A DNA stretch of 64,000 bases, from positions 248,001 to 312,000 of the forward strand of contig JACJZW010000001.1 in assembly GCA_020635355.1 (NCBI GenBank). Reading direction: 5' to 3'. Below are positions 1 through 8,706 of this stretch, piece by piece. A program made the position numbers and the translations under genes. Source of the stretch: Flavobacteriales bacterium (lineage in GTDB: Bacteria; Bacteroidota; Bacteroidia; NS11-12g; UBA9320). Numbering within the stretch: position 1 is the first letter of the stretch; every line of letters starts with the position of its first letter. The notes under the pieces are model-generated. The model saw nothing but the letters and a program-made list of their open reading frames with translations, was not told where the DNA came from and did not search any database.

Positions 1-484
1 CACAGAAGAGGTATTTGATGTCCATAGCGATGGCACGGGCTATGCCCACACGCTTCTTCATTCCTCCACTAATTTCCGCCGGAAACTTGGAATTAATTCC
101 CTCCATGTGCACCTGCTCCAAACAGAAGTTTACACGATCCAATCGTTCTGCGGGGGTCATCTTGGTGAACATTTTGAGCGGAAACTCGATGTTTTCCTGA
201 ACGGTACTTGAATCAAACAGGGCTGAACCCTGGAACAGCATACCAATCTCTCGACGAATTTCACGGAGTTCCTTGTGCTGCAACCCTAGAAAATCACGGC
301 CATCGTAGTGAATACTACCGGAATCTGGTCGGAGTAACCCCACCATGCACTTCATCATAACACTTTTACCGCTGCCACTGGCACCAATAATCAAATTGGT
401 TTTTCCCGGCTCCATGGACGTCGTAATACCTTTTAGTACTTCACGCCCGTCAAACGCTTTCCGTATGTCCTTCAGATCAATCAT
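1..484 (-). CDS. ABC transporter ATP-binding protein, MlaF-like (3' end beyond window)
   Basis: This is the ATPase of an Mla-type phospholipid transporter, which would power lipid movement between inner and outer membranes. About 161 codons are inside the window. Walker A (GASGSGKS) lies near residue 35 and the ABC signature (ISGGMKKR) near residue 140; the gene runs off the left edge before Walker B. The start ATG at 484 lies 2 bp after the stop of the MlaE-like permease, so the two are co-transcribed. The signature ISGGMKKRVGIARA is typical of MlaF. An MCE-domain (MlaD-like) gene would be expected beyond the left edge; this is inference. Confidence 0.85.
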   Translation of the reverse strand, partial: MIDLKDIRKAFDGREVLKGITTSMEPGKTNLIIGASGSGKSVMMKCMVGLLRPDSGSIHYDGRDFLGLQHKELREIRREIGMLFQGSALFDSSTVQENIEFPLKMFTKMTPAERLDRVNFCLEQVHMEGINSKFPAEISGGMKKRVGIARAIAMDIKYLFC

Positions 485-486
485 CG

Positions 487-1224
487 TTAGAGCAAAAGTT
501 GGGTTAAAACGTAATCGGCGAAAAGTATAAGAACCGCACTGTATACCACGGCGCGTGTGCTGCTGGTTCCAACTTCAAGTGCGCCTCCGCTGGTATAGTA
601 CCCTTGAAAACAAGCCACTGAGGTAATGATAAAGGCATACGTGAACGCCTTGATCAACGAGAAGAATAGGTTATAGGCCAGAAAGGATCCCCGCGCACCC
701 TGAAGGTATTCATCGGGAGTTAGAATGCCACTGGCTTCTCCGGCGATCACACCTCCCACATTGCTCAGAAAGATGGATATGACGATCAACATTGGAATCA
801 TCACCACACCGGCTACAATTTTTGGTAAGGCTATAAATCCGGCGGAATTAATCCCCATAATCTCCAAGGCATCAATTTGTTCGGTTACCCGCATGGTTCC
901 AATTTCCGAAGCGATATGAGACCCAACCTTTCCGGCTAGTACCAGACAGGTAATGGTTGGAGCCAGCTCCAACATGGACGAATCACTCACGATGGAGCCG
1001 ATAACCGGATTTTCAACCAATGGACTGATCAACTGATAGGCAATCTGTAAGGTTGTTACGGCGCCCTGAAAAATGGCGATGATAGCCACAATTCCCAAGG
1101 ACCCGATTCCGATGTTGTTCATCTCCAAAAGAGTCCGGTCCATATAGACCTTGAACTTCTCAGGACGTGAAAACATGCCTTTCAGAAATAAGATGTACCG
1201 ACCGAAATGCTGAAAAAAGTGCAT
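487..1224 (-). CDS. mlaE: MlaE family lipid ABC transporter permease
   Basis: This 245-residue integral membrane protein is the permease of a lipid transport ABC system (MlaE/DUF140 family). The family core is visible: a glycine-rich block with GKVGSHIASEIGTMRVTEQ around residues 108-126, then IDALEIMGI and several hydrophobic segments. The length matches the family (about 240-260). It sits directly upstream of the MlaF-like ATPase with a 2-bp gap. In E. coli the complex keeps the outer membrane asymmetric; the direction of transport in Bacteroidota is not known from sequence. A weak TATATTTA element lies at complement 1240-1247. Confidence 0.9.
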   Translation of the reverse strand: MHFFQHFGRYILFLKGMFSRPEKFKVYMDRTLLEMNNIGIGSLGIVAIIAIFQGAVTTLQIAYQLISPLVENPVIGSIVSDSSMLELAPTITCLVLAGKVGSHIASEIGTMRVTEQIDALEIMGINSAGFIALPKIVAGVVMIPMLIVISIFLSNVGGVIAGEASGILTPDEYLQGARGSFLAYNLFFSLIKAFTYAFIITSVACFQGYYTSGGALEVGTSSTRAVVYSAVLILFADYVLTQLLL

Positions 1225-1281
1225 GAATTTTTGAGGCGGTAAATATAGTTGTCTTCATTCAAGCGAAATGGCGGAATGGGC

Positions 1282-1289
1282 TAGATTTG
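1282..1289 (+). promoter_or_regulatory. Putative -7 element (TAGATTTG) of the SDR gene
   Basis: The octamer matches the Bacteroidota -7 consensus TAnnTTTG exactly and lies 28 bp before the ATG at 1318. No convincing -33 TTTG is seen at the usual distance, so this is a motif-based call only. Confidence 0.4.
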
Positions 1290-1317
1290 TGCAGATTGTG
1301 GAAATAAATCGGTGGAC

Positions 1318-2022
1318 ATGACTCAGAAAACGATATTGGTGACAGGCGGAAGTAAAGGAATCGGAAGAGCCGTGGCCCTGCAGTTTGCTGCCGATGGGTT
1401 TCATTGTATCATCTGTGCCCGAAATGAAGATGAACTGCGCAAAACGGCCGGTGAACTAGAGCGTGCAGGAGGTACTGTTAGTTATGCCACCTGTAATGTC
1501 CGAGACCGGGAATCCATTCGAACGTTTGTTGAGAATACCGTGCAGGGACGATCCATAGACGTGTTGGTGAATAATGTTGGTACCTATGTTCCCGGACAAA
1601 TTCATACGGAAGAGGACGGGGTGTTTGAACTGATGATGGAAACCAACCTGCATTCCACCTACCACTTCTCCAGAATGATTGTCCCGCTAATGAAGGCGGC
1701 CGAAAAGCCGCACATCTTCAATATTTGCTCAACGGCAAGCATTACGGCTTATGCGAACGGCGGAAGTTATTGCATCTCCAAATTTGCCCAATATGGCCTC
1801 ACCAAGGTATTAAGAGAGGAGCTCAAGCCCTTTAAGATACGAGTAACAGCTGTGCTTCCCGGAGCTACCCGTACCTCCTCATGGGATGGGACCGATTTAC
1901 CTGAATCCCGATTTGTTCTACCGGATGACGTAGCCACGTCCATTCATTCGGCGTATGGTCTGCGTCAGGGAGCGGTAGTGGAAGATCTAATAATTCGTCC
2001 AATGGAGGGCGACATCATCTAA
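1318..2022 (+). CDS. SDR family NAD(P)-dependent oxidoreductase
   Basis: A classical short-chain dehydrogenase/reductase of about 234 residues. It has the N-terminal nucleotide-binding motif TGGSKGIG, the NNVG structural motif in mid-protein, a serine in CSTAS and the catalytic YxxxK (YCISK). An ATG at 1318 is preferred over a GTG at 1312 because the sequence MTQKTILVTGG then places the Rossmann motif at the usual distance. It is divergent from mlaE and stands alone. The substrate cannot be read from sequence; FabG-like 3-ketoacyl reductase or sugar/alcohol dehydrogenase activity are both possible. Confidence 0.85.
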   Translation: MTQKTILVTGGSKGIGRAVALQFAADGFHCIICARNEDELRKTAGELERAGGTVSYATCNVRDRESIRTFVENTVQGRSIDVLVNNVGTYVPGQIHTEEDGVFELMMETNLHSTYHFSRMIVPLMKAAEKPHIFNICSTASITAYANGGSYCISKFAQYGLTKVLREELKPFKIRVTAVLPGATRTSSWDGTDLPESRFVLPDDVATSIHSAYGLRQGAVVEDLIIRPMEGDII

Positions 2023-2122
2023 CCTTTCGTCACGCTACTGCCACGTCTTATAAGGGCTGAGGATGATTGACTACCGGTTGACAATTATCCAAAATAGTTC
2101 AAGCTAAATTTGAATCAAAGTA

Positions 2123-2130
2123 TATTTTTG
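2123..2130 (+). promoter_or_regulatory. Putative -7 element (TATTTTTG) of the T9SS cargo gene
   Basis: An exact match to TAnnTTTG about 115 bp upstream of the ATG at 2246. It would give an untranslated leader of roughly 110 nt. No good -33 box at standard spacing was found. Confidence 0.35.
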
Positions 2131-2245
2131 CGGCATTCGTCGAAGAAAAGTGTATTTTAACGGAGGCAGAGTGATCAGGAATTGGTTCTCTGACCGACGA
2201 GTAAAGCGAATAAAATTGAAAGACAGTATTAACAAAACGTAAGAA

Positions 2246-3583
2246 ATGAAAAAAAACCGTTACTTATTGACTCTCGGGCTTGTGTTGGCCGTGACCGGTG
2301 TGTCCGTAGCTCAGGGTCAACTGGAGATGCCGAAAAATGAACGCCCGGTCAAGTTCATCAACCCGGAATCTAAAGGTCAGGTTCAGTCTCTTGGAAAAAA
2401 AGATATTGAATCAGGTTGGTTAAGCCCAACTCAATTGATGGAAGATTATGGTGCCTCTTTTTCCGGCCCAACCTATTTTCCACTGTGGGAAGACTCTTCT
2501 GTATTCTTCATTCCGAGTACCGCAGCTACCAACCAAAACCCTTATTCCAATTCATTTAATCTTTGGGGAACCGTATTTCAACCGGATGATCCATTGTATG
2601 AATTGCAAACGGACGGATGGAAATTCAATCGTTTCACCACCTATACGTGTGATTCGGTTAGCTTCCCATACTCTTACATTCGTCAAGTTGACTCTATGGA
2701 TGTAAACGGAACCATGACCGAAGTGGTAGATACCTTGATCGTACATTTCTACCAAAATTCAAACCTGACAACTACCTGGTTCTTCCAGAATTCAGACGAG
2801 ATCTTCTCCATGCCTATTATGGATCAATTGGATCTCTCCAGAAAACTGGCTCCAAAAGATGTTAAGTTTTCCGATACCATTCTCTTGACAGCGAATGCCG
2901 CTACGGATTCGATGCTGGAAGAATCCATTTCACTTGGTGGAATGTCAATTGCCATTGGTGATGCAGTGAATAAAGTTGGTAATGATATCAACCTTCAGTA
3001 CGACAACACCATTGGTGTGGCAATCGTATTCAAAACAGGGATGTCTTACCAGTTCGGTGATACGTTGTTGAGCTACAATGATCAAATTGTTCCATCAAAG
3101 AAGTTCAACGTATTCGGTTCTGTTTCATACAGCAACTCAGGTGGACGGGTTATTCAGGAAGAACACATGAATAACTCCTTCCTCACCAACCGCCAAGTGC
3201 GATATGGTCAGTCTGTAGGACCTATGAAAGGTTACATGGCTACCCTTCAGTCTGTTGGCTGGGGCAGTGACTTCTACTTCCCTGCGTCCTTCCACGTAAT
3301 TGGAGACAATGTTGGAGTAAGCGAGGTAAATAAATTGGGAATGAACATCTACCCAAACCCTGCTGCTAAAGGAAAGGCACTTGTTGTGACTGCTGAATAC
3401 CTGACTGCTCCAAACGTGACTATTAACGTAGTTGACGTTGTTGGAAACTCAGTATACACTTCAGTTGAAAACGGAGCTGGTGAATACACCATTCCAACGG
3501 AAAACCTTCGTTCAGGAGTGTATTTCGTGTCCATGACTGCTAACGGTGTTACAGCCACTCAAAAAGTGGTTATTACAGAGTAA
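2246..3583 (+). CDS. Secreted protein with C-terminal T9SS type A sorting domain
   Basis: The 445-residue product starts with a clear Sec signal peptide (MKKNRYLLTLGLVLAVTG, cleaved after SVAQG). It ends in a type A sorting domain: NIYPNPAAKGK near residue 368, then beta-strand-rich sequence to LRSGVYFVSM and the final TQKVVITE. This indicates export across the outer membrane by T9SS and attachment or release at the surface. The 340 residues between show no domain I recognise; they are rich in Ser, Thr, Asn and aromatic residues, consistent with a beta-sandwich. The gene is monocistronic, with a strong terminator just downstream. Its exact role is unknown. Confidence 0.85.
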   Translation: MKKNRYLLTLGLVLAVTGVSVAQGQLEMPKNERPVKFINPESKGQVQSLGKKDIESGWLSPTQLMEDYGASFSGPTYFPLWEDSSVFFIPSTAATNQNPYSNSFNLWGTVFQPDDPLYELQTDGWKFNRFTTYTCDSVSFPYSYIRQVDSMDVNGTMTEVVDTLIVHFYQNSNLTTTWFFQNSDEIFSMPIMDQLDLSRKLAPKDVKFSDTILLTANAATDSMLEESISLGGMSIAIGDAVNKVGNDINLQYDNTIGVAIVFKTGMSYQFGDTLLSYNDQIVPSKKFNVFGSVSYSNSGGRVIQEEHMNNSFLTNRQVRYGQSVGPMKGYMATLQSVGWGSDFYFPASFHVIGDNVGVSEVNKLGMNIYPNPAAKGKALVVTAEYLTAPNVTINVVDVVGNSVYTSVENGAGEYTIPTENLRSGVYFVSMTANGVTATQKVVITE

Positions 3584-3605
3584 TCAACCTATAACAATAT
3601 TAAAG

Positions 3606-3629
3606 AACCGGCCATGTGCCGGTTTTTTT
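3606..3629 (+). terminator. Rho-independent terminator
   Basis: A perfect 7-bp stem AACCGGC / GCCGGTT with a CATGT loop is followed by a run of T residues. It closes the T9SS cargo gene ending at 3583, before the convergent mnmD gene. Confidence 0.85.
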
Positions 3630-3633
3630 ATGG

Positions 3634-4281
3634 CTAAATTTTCGTAGCAATGGTGATCTCCCGTTTCCCCATTGGACCGGGTGGATTTTCGACCATAAAT
3701 CCAACTTGTTTCAAATTGCGCTTAAAGGCACCGTTTGCACAATAGGTTGTCAAAATACCTCCATGGTTCAATAAGCGATGAATTTTCTCCAAATTACTAA
3801 GCATCCATGGACCTGTTTGTTTGGACGGTGCAAAGGCATCAAAATAAACAAGGTCATATCGCCTGCTGGTATCAAAATCCTCCAACTTCTGCTTGTACCA
3901 TACCAAGTTTAACCGATTGATCGATACCACTTCACCAGGTGCTGTTTGATGCAGGACCTGAATCCATTCCGGTTGTATTGGTTCATATTGAAATTGCAAT
4001 TGCTGCCACTCAGATTCCAGCAAGGGATAGGGCTCAAGTGCATCATAGTATATGGATCTACCGGTTGATGCAGAAAGTAGAACATTGAGACCCGTCCCCA
4101 TTCCAACTTCCAATAAATGAATGGGTTCCTGTTTAACTCGATTTAATCCATGGGTAATGTATACATGAAGTGATTCAGTTAACGCTCCGCGAACAGAATG
4201 ATAATGTTCCTCTAAATCAGGGATATACAAAGTGGATGATCCATCTTGCGTTTGAACGATATGTCGGTTTAAAACAGTCAC
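3634..4281 (-). CDS. mnmD: tRNA (5-methylaminomethyl-2-thiouridine34) methyltransferase MnmD
   Basis: A 215-residue SAM-dependent methyltransferase of the MnmC N-terminal (MnmD, DUF752) family. It transfers the last methyl group to make mnm5(s2)U at the wobble position of tRNAs. Seen: the family N-terminus with SSTLYIPDLEEHYHS, the SAM-binding LLEVGMGTGLNVLL, YDALEPYP, and DLVYFDAFAPSKQTGPW, where the DAFAP motif is diagnostic. Length fits the stand-alone MnmD form found in Bacteroidota, where the FAD-dependent MnmC2 half is separate or absent. It is convergent with the T9SS cargo gene and divergent from the GT2 gene. Confidence 0.88.
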   Translation of the reverse strand: MTVLNRHIVQTQDGSSTLYIPDLEEHYHSVRGALTESLHVYITHGLNRVKQEPIHLLEVGMGTGLNVLLSASTGRSIYYDALEPYPLLESEWQQLQFQYEPIQPEWIQVLHQTAPGEVVSINRLNLVWYKQKLEDFDTSRRYDLVYFDAFAPSKQTGPWMLSNLEKIHRLLNHGGILTTYCANGAFKRNLKQVGFMVENPPGPMGKREITIATKI

Positions 4282-4322
4282 TTTTTTGAATTAATATCTC
4301 TTTCTTTGCAGCAAATAGAGAT

Positions 4323-5045
4323 ATGCCAGCAAAATTAGTTTCTATCGTTATTCCTGCGTACAATGAAGGTAAGACGATTCACCTAATCCTTGACAAGATT
4401 CTCGATGTTGAGTTGATCAACAACCTTTCTAAGGAAATCATCATTGTGAATGACTGCTCTTCCGATAACACAACGGAAGCGGTAAACGCCTACATCACCC
4501 AACACCCGGAAATATCTATCCGACTGCTGGAACATCAGGTAAATAGTGGAAAAGGCGCCGCCCTTCACACCGGAATCGCAGGGGCAACAGGTGACTACGT
4601 TCTTATTCAGGACGCCGATCTGGAATATGACCCACTGGATTACAATGATTTGCTTCGCCCTCTAGAAAATGACGTGGCGGATGTAGTTTACGGGTCACGG
4701 TTTATGGGAGGGAAGCCTCATCGTATTCTCTTCTTCTGGCATACACTTGGAAACAAGTTCCTGACCTTCCTCAGCAATGTTTTCACTAATTTGAACCTCA
4801 CCGACATGGAGACTTGTTACAAGGTATTCCGTCGTGAGATCGTTCAATCCCTCAACTTGCGGGAAAAGCGATTTGGATTTGAGCCTGAAGTAACCGCCAA
4901 GATTTCCAGAATTCCCAAAATTCGGATTTACGAAATTGGGGTTGCCTATTACGGCAGAACGTACGAGGATGGAAAGAAGATAGGATGGAAAGATGGGTTC
5001 CGCGCCCTTTGGTGCATCTTTAAATACAACGTTCTTGTGAAATAA
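4323..5045 (+). CDS. Family 2 glycosyltransferase (dolichyl-phosphate mannose synthase-like)
   Basis: A 240-residue GT2 enzyme with a GT-A fold and no membrane segments. Seen: VSIVIPAYNEGKTI at the N-terminus, EIIIVNDCSSDNT, the nucleotide-sugar/metal motif QDADLEYDP near residue 98, and YGSRFMGG. This pattern is that of DPM1/polyprenyl-phosphate glycosyltransferases, which load a sugar onto a lipid carrier on the cytoplasmic face. The next gene starts 1 bp after its stop and encodes a multi-spanning membrane protein that could use such a lipid-linked sugar. The sugar and acceptor are not readable from sequence. Confidence 0.87.
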   Translation: MPAKLVSIVIPAYNEGKTIHLILDKILDVELINNLSKEIIIVNDCSSDNTTEAVNAYITQHPEISIRLLEHQVNSGKGAALHTGIAGATGDYVLIQDADLEYDPLDYNDLLRPLENDVADVVYGSRFMGGKPHRILFFWHTLGNKFLTFLSNVFTNLNLTDMETCYKVFRREIVQSLNLREKRFGFEPEVTAKISRIPKIRIYEIGVAYYGRTYEDGKKIGWKDGFRALWCIFKYNVLVK

Positions 5046-5046
5046 G

Positions 5047-6384
5047 GTGTCCAGACTCATTGGAATTGCTCTGGCTGGCACCATGCTGATCGTTATTTGG
5101 TCAGCTGCCAACATATCCTGGAGCGGTTTACATGCCTCTGGAATTATTAAAGCAGACGGAAGGGGGTATTACGCCCACCTGCCGGCTCTCTTTATTTACC
5201 ACGATCTAAACTTTGGTCATTTCGACTCCATTGAGGCCGGTAAATACAACAACCCCAATTACAACTATGATTACCGCAAATACAGCGAAGGATATACGCT
5301 GAACAAGTATTTTGCAGGCACATCATTGGCTATGCTTCCCTTCTTTGGTTTAGGGCATGCCCTGACGCTGATTACTGGTGAGGATGCGGATGGTTATTCT
5401 AATTACTATCAAATTGCCATTAGCCTGGCTGGCATTACGTATCTGTTTCTCTCCCTGTTGGTGTTGATCCGAATTGCCCGAGAGTTTCACATATCAGATA
5501 AAGCCATTGCGCTGGCCATTCCAATCATCGTCTTAGGAACCAATTGGTATTATTACGTGGTTTCCGAACCCGCCATGTCTCATGTGTATTCCGTCTTCTT
5601 TATTTCCACCTTTGTCTATCAGTCCATCCGATGGAGCAGAGGCGAGAAAACCGCACTAATCTGGATGGGTATTTTGCTGGGTTTGATCACGTTTATCCGC
5701 CCGGTAAATGCCATAATCGTGTTCATCATTCCCGTCCTGTTTAAGAACATATCCGACTTTAGTGCCCATCTCCTCAACGCATTCAAACATCCGGGACAAC
5801 TTATGGCAGCAATAGGGTTGGCGGTGCTCATTCCCATGCTTCAATTGGTCGTATATAAGATTCAAACAGGACACTTTTTCATCTACGCCTATGAAGAAGA
5901 GGGATTTGACTTCCTACACCCGCATTTCCTGGACATCCTTTTGTCGTATAAAAAGGGACTATTCCTCTACACGCCATTAACCCTGATTGGTCTCGTCGGG
6001 GTGTATGTTCTTTTCAGGAGGAGTCGATTTCAGGGTATTGGCTGGCTTATGTTTTTCGGCTTCATCACCTACATACTTTCCAGTTGGTGGAACTGGTATT
6101 ACGGTGGAAGTTTTTCCTCCAGAGCCTATTTGGAATACCTCTTTATCTTCTTTATTCCATTAGGTCTCCTGATCGACAAAGGCATCCAATTAAGTGGGAT
6201 TAAACGCCTTTTAGCTATTTCAACCCTGGTTGTCTTTACGGCGTTATGTCAATTCCAAACGTACCAGTACCGACGAATGGTGATCCATTGGGATCAGATG
6301 AATAAGACCTGGTATTGGGACGTATTTCTGAGCACCGATTTTACGCCCAGAAATCCAGATGATTATCGTATCACTCCGAAATGA
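5047..6384 (+). CDS. Polytopic membrane protein, probable GT-C (family 39-like) glycosyltransferase
   Basis: A 445-residue protein with about ten hydrophobic segments, starting at a GTG 1 bp after the GT2 stop. The first membrane segment is followed by a loop with KADGRGYYAHLPAL, an acidic loop arrangement typical of GT-C enzymes. The late motif SSWWNWYYGGSFSSRAY occurs in many Bacteroidota proteins annotated as family 39 glycosyltransferases. Together with the GT2 gene it may glycosylate a periplasmic or surface target using polyprenyl-linked sugar. The last 14 bp overlap the convergent cytochrome gene. The family call is moderate; the membrane topology is clear. Confidence 0.65.
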   Translation: MSRLIGIALAGTMLIVIWSAANISWSGLHASGIIKADGRGYYAHLPALFIYHDLNFGHFDSIEAGKYNNPNYNYDYRKYSEGYTLNKYFAGTSLAMLPFFGLGHALTLITGEDADGYSNYYQIAISLAGITYLFLSLLVLIRIAREFHISDKAIALAIPIIVLGTNWYYYVVSEPAMSHVYSVFFISTFVYQSIRWSRGEKTALIWMGILLGLITFIRPVNAIIVFIIPVLFKNISDFSAHLLNAFKHPGQLMAAIGLAVLIPMLQLVVYKIQTGHFFIYAYEEEGFDFLHPHFLDILLSYKKGLFLYTPLTLIGLVGVYVLFRRSRFQGIGWLMFFGFITYILSSWWNWYYGGSFSSRAYLEYLFIFFIPLGLLIDKGIQLSGIKRLLAISTLVVFTALCQFQTYQYRRMVIHWDQMNKTWYWDVFLSTDFTPRNPDDYRITPK

Positions 6385-6790
6385 AAAGCTTCTTAATTCG
6401 GGGAATCGGACCGTTACAAAAACTGTTGTGACAATTTACACAAGCCTGAATGCCTACATTATAGCGTGTAGTAATAGGGCCTTCTCCAAATTCCAGTCGC
6501 TCCATGGCGAGTTTATACGCATTGGCATGCGCGTGAAAATCAGTATTGATTGTTCCTTCCTGTGTAGGTTTTGCCTCAGTAAGGTGAGTAAACGCCTTTG
6601 GAAAGGGCAACTCCTCACTTCCAGCCAAAATGGAATCACGCAAGCGCAAATTTTCCGCCTCCATGGCGTGCATCAGTAAAGCCAATTCCGATGGCTCATA
6701 TACATCCGGACTTTCTTGAACCGGCTTTTTATTGCAAGCTGAAAAACCCAGCACCGCAAGTGCCAGAAAACTACCTATTAAGATTCGCAT
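6371..6790 (-). CDS. Small c-type cytochrome-like lipoprotein
   Basis: 139 residues with a lipoprotein signal (ILIGSFLALAVLGFSAC, lipobox LGFSAC) and a single heme-binding CxxCH motif (CVNCHNS) near the C-terminus. An upstream histidine (HAHANA region) could be a second axial ligand, as in cytochrome c prime-like or c(552)-like helical domains. It is the last gene of the lpx operon, 12 bp after the DUF4920 gene, and overlaps the convergent membrane protein gene by 14 bp. Electron partner unknown. Confidence 0.7.
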   Translation of the reverse strand: MRILIGSFLALAVLGFSACNKKPVQESPDVYEPSELALLMHAMEAENLRLRDSILAGSEELPFPKAFTHLTEAKPTQEGTINTDFHAHANAYKLAMERLEFGEGPITTRYNVGIQACVNCHNSFCNGPIPRIKKLFISE

Positions 6791-6802
6791 AATGGCTTTT
6801 CC

Positions 6803-7285
6803 TTATTTGATGATCACGCCACTGGCCATGACCGTATAACGCACTTCTTCCTCTGAAATAGCGTCGATTTCTTCTTGTGATTTTTCAGCGTCCTGAGCCA
6901 AATGCTTTAACTCAGGTACGGAAATCGTATCGACGTACGCCCAACCTTCAACAATCGCTTCGTGTTCCGCGCTGTTTTTAGGTACGAAGAAGGCATAATC
7001 CTTAAAGCGAACCGTGATGCTTTCATCATCGGAAATCGGAAGACTCATCCAACAACCTTTCGCCTGACATACGGCGGAAATGGTGCCAGACAGTTTCACT
7101 TGTACAGAATCAACCCCTTTCAACAAATTGGGTAATTCAGAAGAGGCTACAGCCCCGTGTTCCGTGATGGTGGTATCACCAAATCTGCCAAAACCTGTGG
7201 TCTCCTCTGTATTTTGCTGGGAGCAGGAGGATATGGATAAACCTATCAGAGCAAGGACAGTGACAATTAGAGAGAGGCGTTTCAT
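6803..7285 (-). CDS. DUF4920 domain-containing lipoprotein
   Basis: About 160 residues, starting MKRLSLIVTVLALIGLSISSC, which is a lipoprotein signal with the acylated Cys in SISSC. The mature part has the DUF4920 pattern: CQAKGCWMSLP, then VRFKDYAFFVPK and a C-terminal YTVMASGVIIK. The conserved Cys pair (CxxxxC) could bind metal or form a disulfide. An ATG at 7285 is chosen because it overlaps the TGA of the upstream ABC gene (ATGA), implying translational coupling; a longer in-frame start would bury the signal peptide. Function of the family is unknown. Confidence 0.8.
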   Translation of the reverse strand: MKRLSLIVTVLALIGLSISSCSQQNTEETTGFGRFGDTTITEHGAVASSELPNLLKGVDSVQVKLSGTISAVCQAKGCWMSLPISDDESITVRFKDYAFFVPKNSAEHEAIVEGWAYVDTISVPELKHLAQDAEKSQEEIDAISEEEVRYTVMASGVIIK

Positions 7286-7908
7286 TCGTTCGTATTTAAA
7301 TGGATTTTGTGTTTGCAAATTTGATATTCTTCCGGCGAATTACTGGCAATGATTACCAAAGATTGCTCAGGAAGTGTGCTGATTATTTCTTGATACCATT
7401 CCACACCTTTAAGATCGAGGTTTGAACACGGCTCGTCCAGGAAATACACATCCACCTTGGATGCTAAACAGAGGATGAGTTTTAAGCGCTGCATCATTCC
7501 GCTGGAAAACCGACTAATGATTTTATTCCGATGCTTATCCAAACCACTTTGAACAAGCCAGGCATTCAAATCTACATCACTTCGAAGTGTTTTTAAGTTG
7601 AAGTGAAAGGTAAGAAGTTCGTCAAGGGTGAACTCATCAATCAGCTCGAGATAAGGGGAGGAATAGGCAAAGTATTGATGCCACTCTTCTACTGGAATGG
7701 GCTGAGTATCTGTGCGCCAAATGACATTCCCCGACGTACCGGACATGGATCCGCACAGACATTTTAACAGGGTAGATTTACCACTACCATTAGAACCCAA
7801 CACCGCCCAGCGTTCGCCTAATTGCAGGCGCTGAGACAAATCCTGAAATAACCAATGTCGTTTAAATCGTTTGGAAAGATTCTCCAGCTGAATTTCCCGA
7901 ATCTGCAT
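7282..7908 (-). CDS. ABC transporter ATP-binding protein (orphan)
   Basis: A 208-residue ATPase with Walker A (GSNGSGKST near residue 39), a signature of the form FSSGMMQRLKL and Walker B VYFLDEP followed by CSNLD. The signature differs from LSGGQ but FSSGM is common in CcmA/ABC-2-type exporters. No permease gene is adjacent. It begins 1 bp after lpxA and overlaps the DUF4920 gene by 4 bp, so it is part of the lpx operon. It might serve lipid or LPS-related export with a partner encoded elsewhere; that is inference. Confidence 0.8.
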   Translation of the reverse strand: MQIREIQLENLSKRFKRHWLFQDLSQRLQLGERWAVLGSNGSGKSTLLKCLCGSMSGTSGNVIWRTDTQPIPVEEWHQYFAYSSPYLELIDEFTLDELLTFHFNLKTLRSDVDLNAWLVQSGLDKHRNKIISRFSSGMMQRLKLILCLASKVDVYFLDEPCSNLDLKGVEWYQEIISTLPEQSLVIIASNSPEEYQICKHKIHLNTNE

Positions 7909-7909
7909 C

Positions 7910-8692
7910 TTATCTTGAAAGGAATCCTTTCATGATACCTCGATCTGAGCTTTTGATAAAGCTGATGATTTCATCGCGCTCCCGGGTAGCCGGCATCTCT
8001 GCCTCAATTTTGGCCAGAGCCTTGGCATTATTGAGTCCTCGCAGATAGAGTGTCCGATAGATCTCCTGTATTTCTGCAATTTTTTCTGATGAAAAACCGC
8101 GTCGTCTGAGTCCAATGGAATTCACACCTTCATATGAAAGGGGCTCACGAGCCGCCTTGGTATAAGGTGGTACATCCTTTCGAACCAACGACCCGCCTGA
8201 AATCATCACATGGGCTCCGATTTTTGAAAATTGGTGAACGGCCACCAAGCCACTCAAAATGGCGTGATCATCAATAATCACCTCTCCGGCAATTTGTGAG
8301 GCATTCCCAATAATCACATTATCACCAATCATGCAATCGTGCGCAATGTGTACATACCCCATCAACAGACAGTTTTTACCAATCACCGTCTTGTACTTGG
8401 TTCGGGTTCCGCGGTTAACGGTAACACATTCGCGAATGGTGGTGTTATCACCGATTTCAACGGTGGTGTGCTCGCCCTCAAATTTCAAATCCTGTGGAAT
8501 AGCTGAAATAACAGCACCGGGAAAAATCCGGCAATTTTTACCGATCCGTGCCCCTTCCATTATGGTCACATTGGATCCAATCCAGGTTCCTTCTCCGATC
8601 TCAACATCCTTATGGATGGTTACGAAGGGCTCAATTACCACATTATTGGCAATTTTTGCCTCTGGATTGACGTAAGCTAGGGGCTGAATCAT
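7910..8692 (-). CDS. lpxA: Acyl-ACP--UDP-N-acetylglucosamine O-acyltransferase
   Basis: LpxA carries out the first step of lipid A synthesis: transfer of a 3-hydroxyacyl chain from ACP to the 3-OH of UDP-GlcNAc. The 260-residue protein has about nine hexapeptide repeats forming the left-handed beta-helix (for example IGSNVTIMEGARIGKNC), the catalytic His in GYVHIAHDCMIG, and the typical C-terminal helical part beginning GVNSIGLRRRGFS. Length matches the family. It lies 14 bp downstream of lpxC-fabZ and 1 bp upstream of an ABC ATPase gene. Confidence 0.96.
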   Translation of the reverse strand: MIQPLAYVNPEAKIANNVVIEPFVTIHKDVEIGEGTWIGSNVTIMEGARIGKNCRIFPGAVISAIPQDLKFEGEHTTVEIGDNTTIRECVTVNRGTRTKYKTVIGKNCLLMGYVHIAHDCMIGDNVIIGNASQIAGEVIIDDHAILSGLVAVHQFSKIGAHVMISGGSLVRKDVPPYTKAAREPLSYEGVNSIGLRRRGFSSEKIAEIQEIYRTLYLRGLNNAKALAKIEAEMPATRERDEIISFIKSSDRGIMKGFLSR

Positions 8693-8706
8693 ACGGGCAA
8701 AAATAT

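Noticed and set aside
4695..5114. 139-codon frame antisense to the GT2 gene
   Set aside because: Overlaps two supported genes and has no family features.
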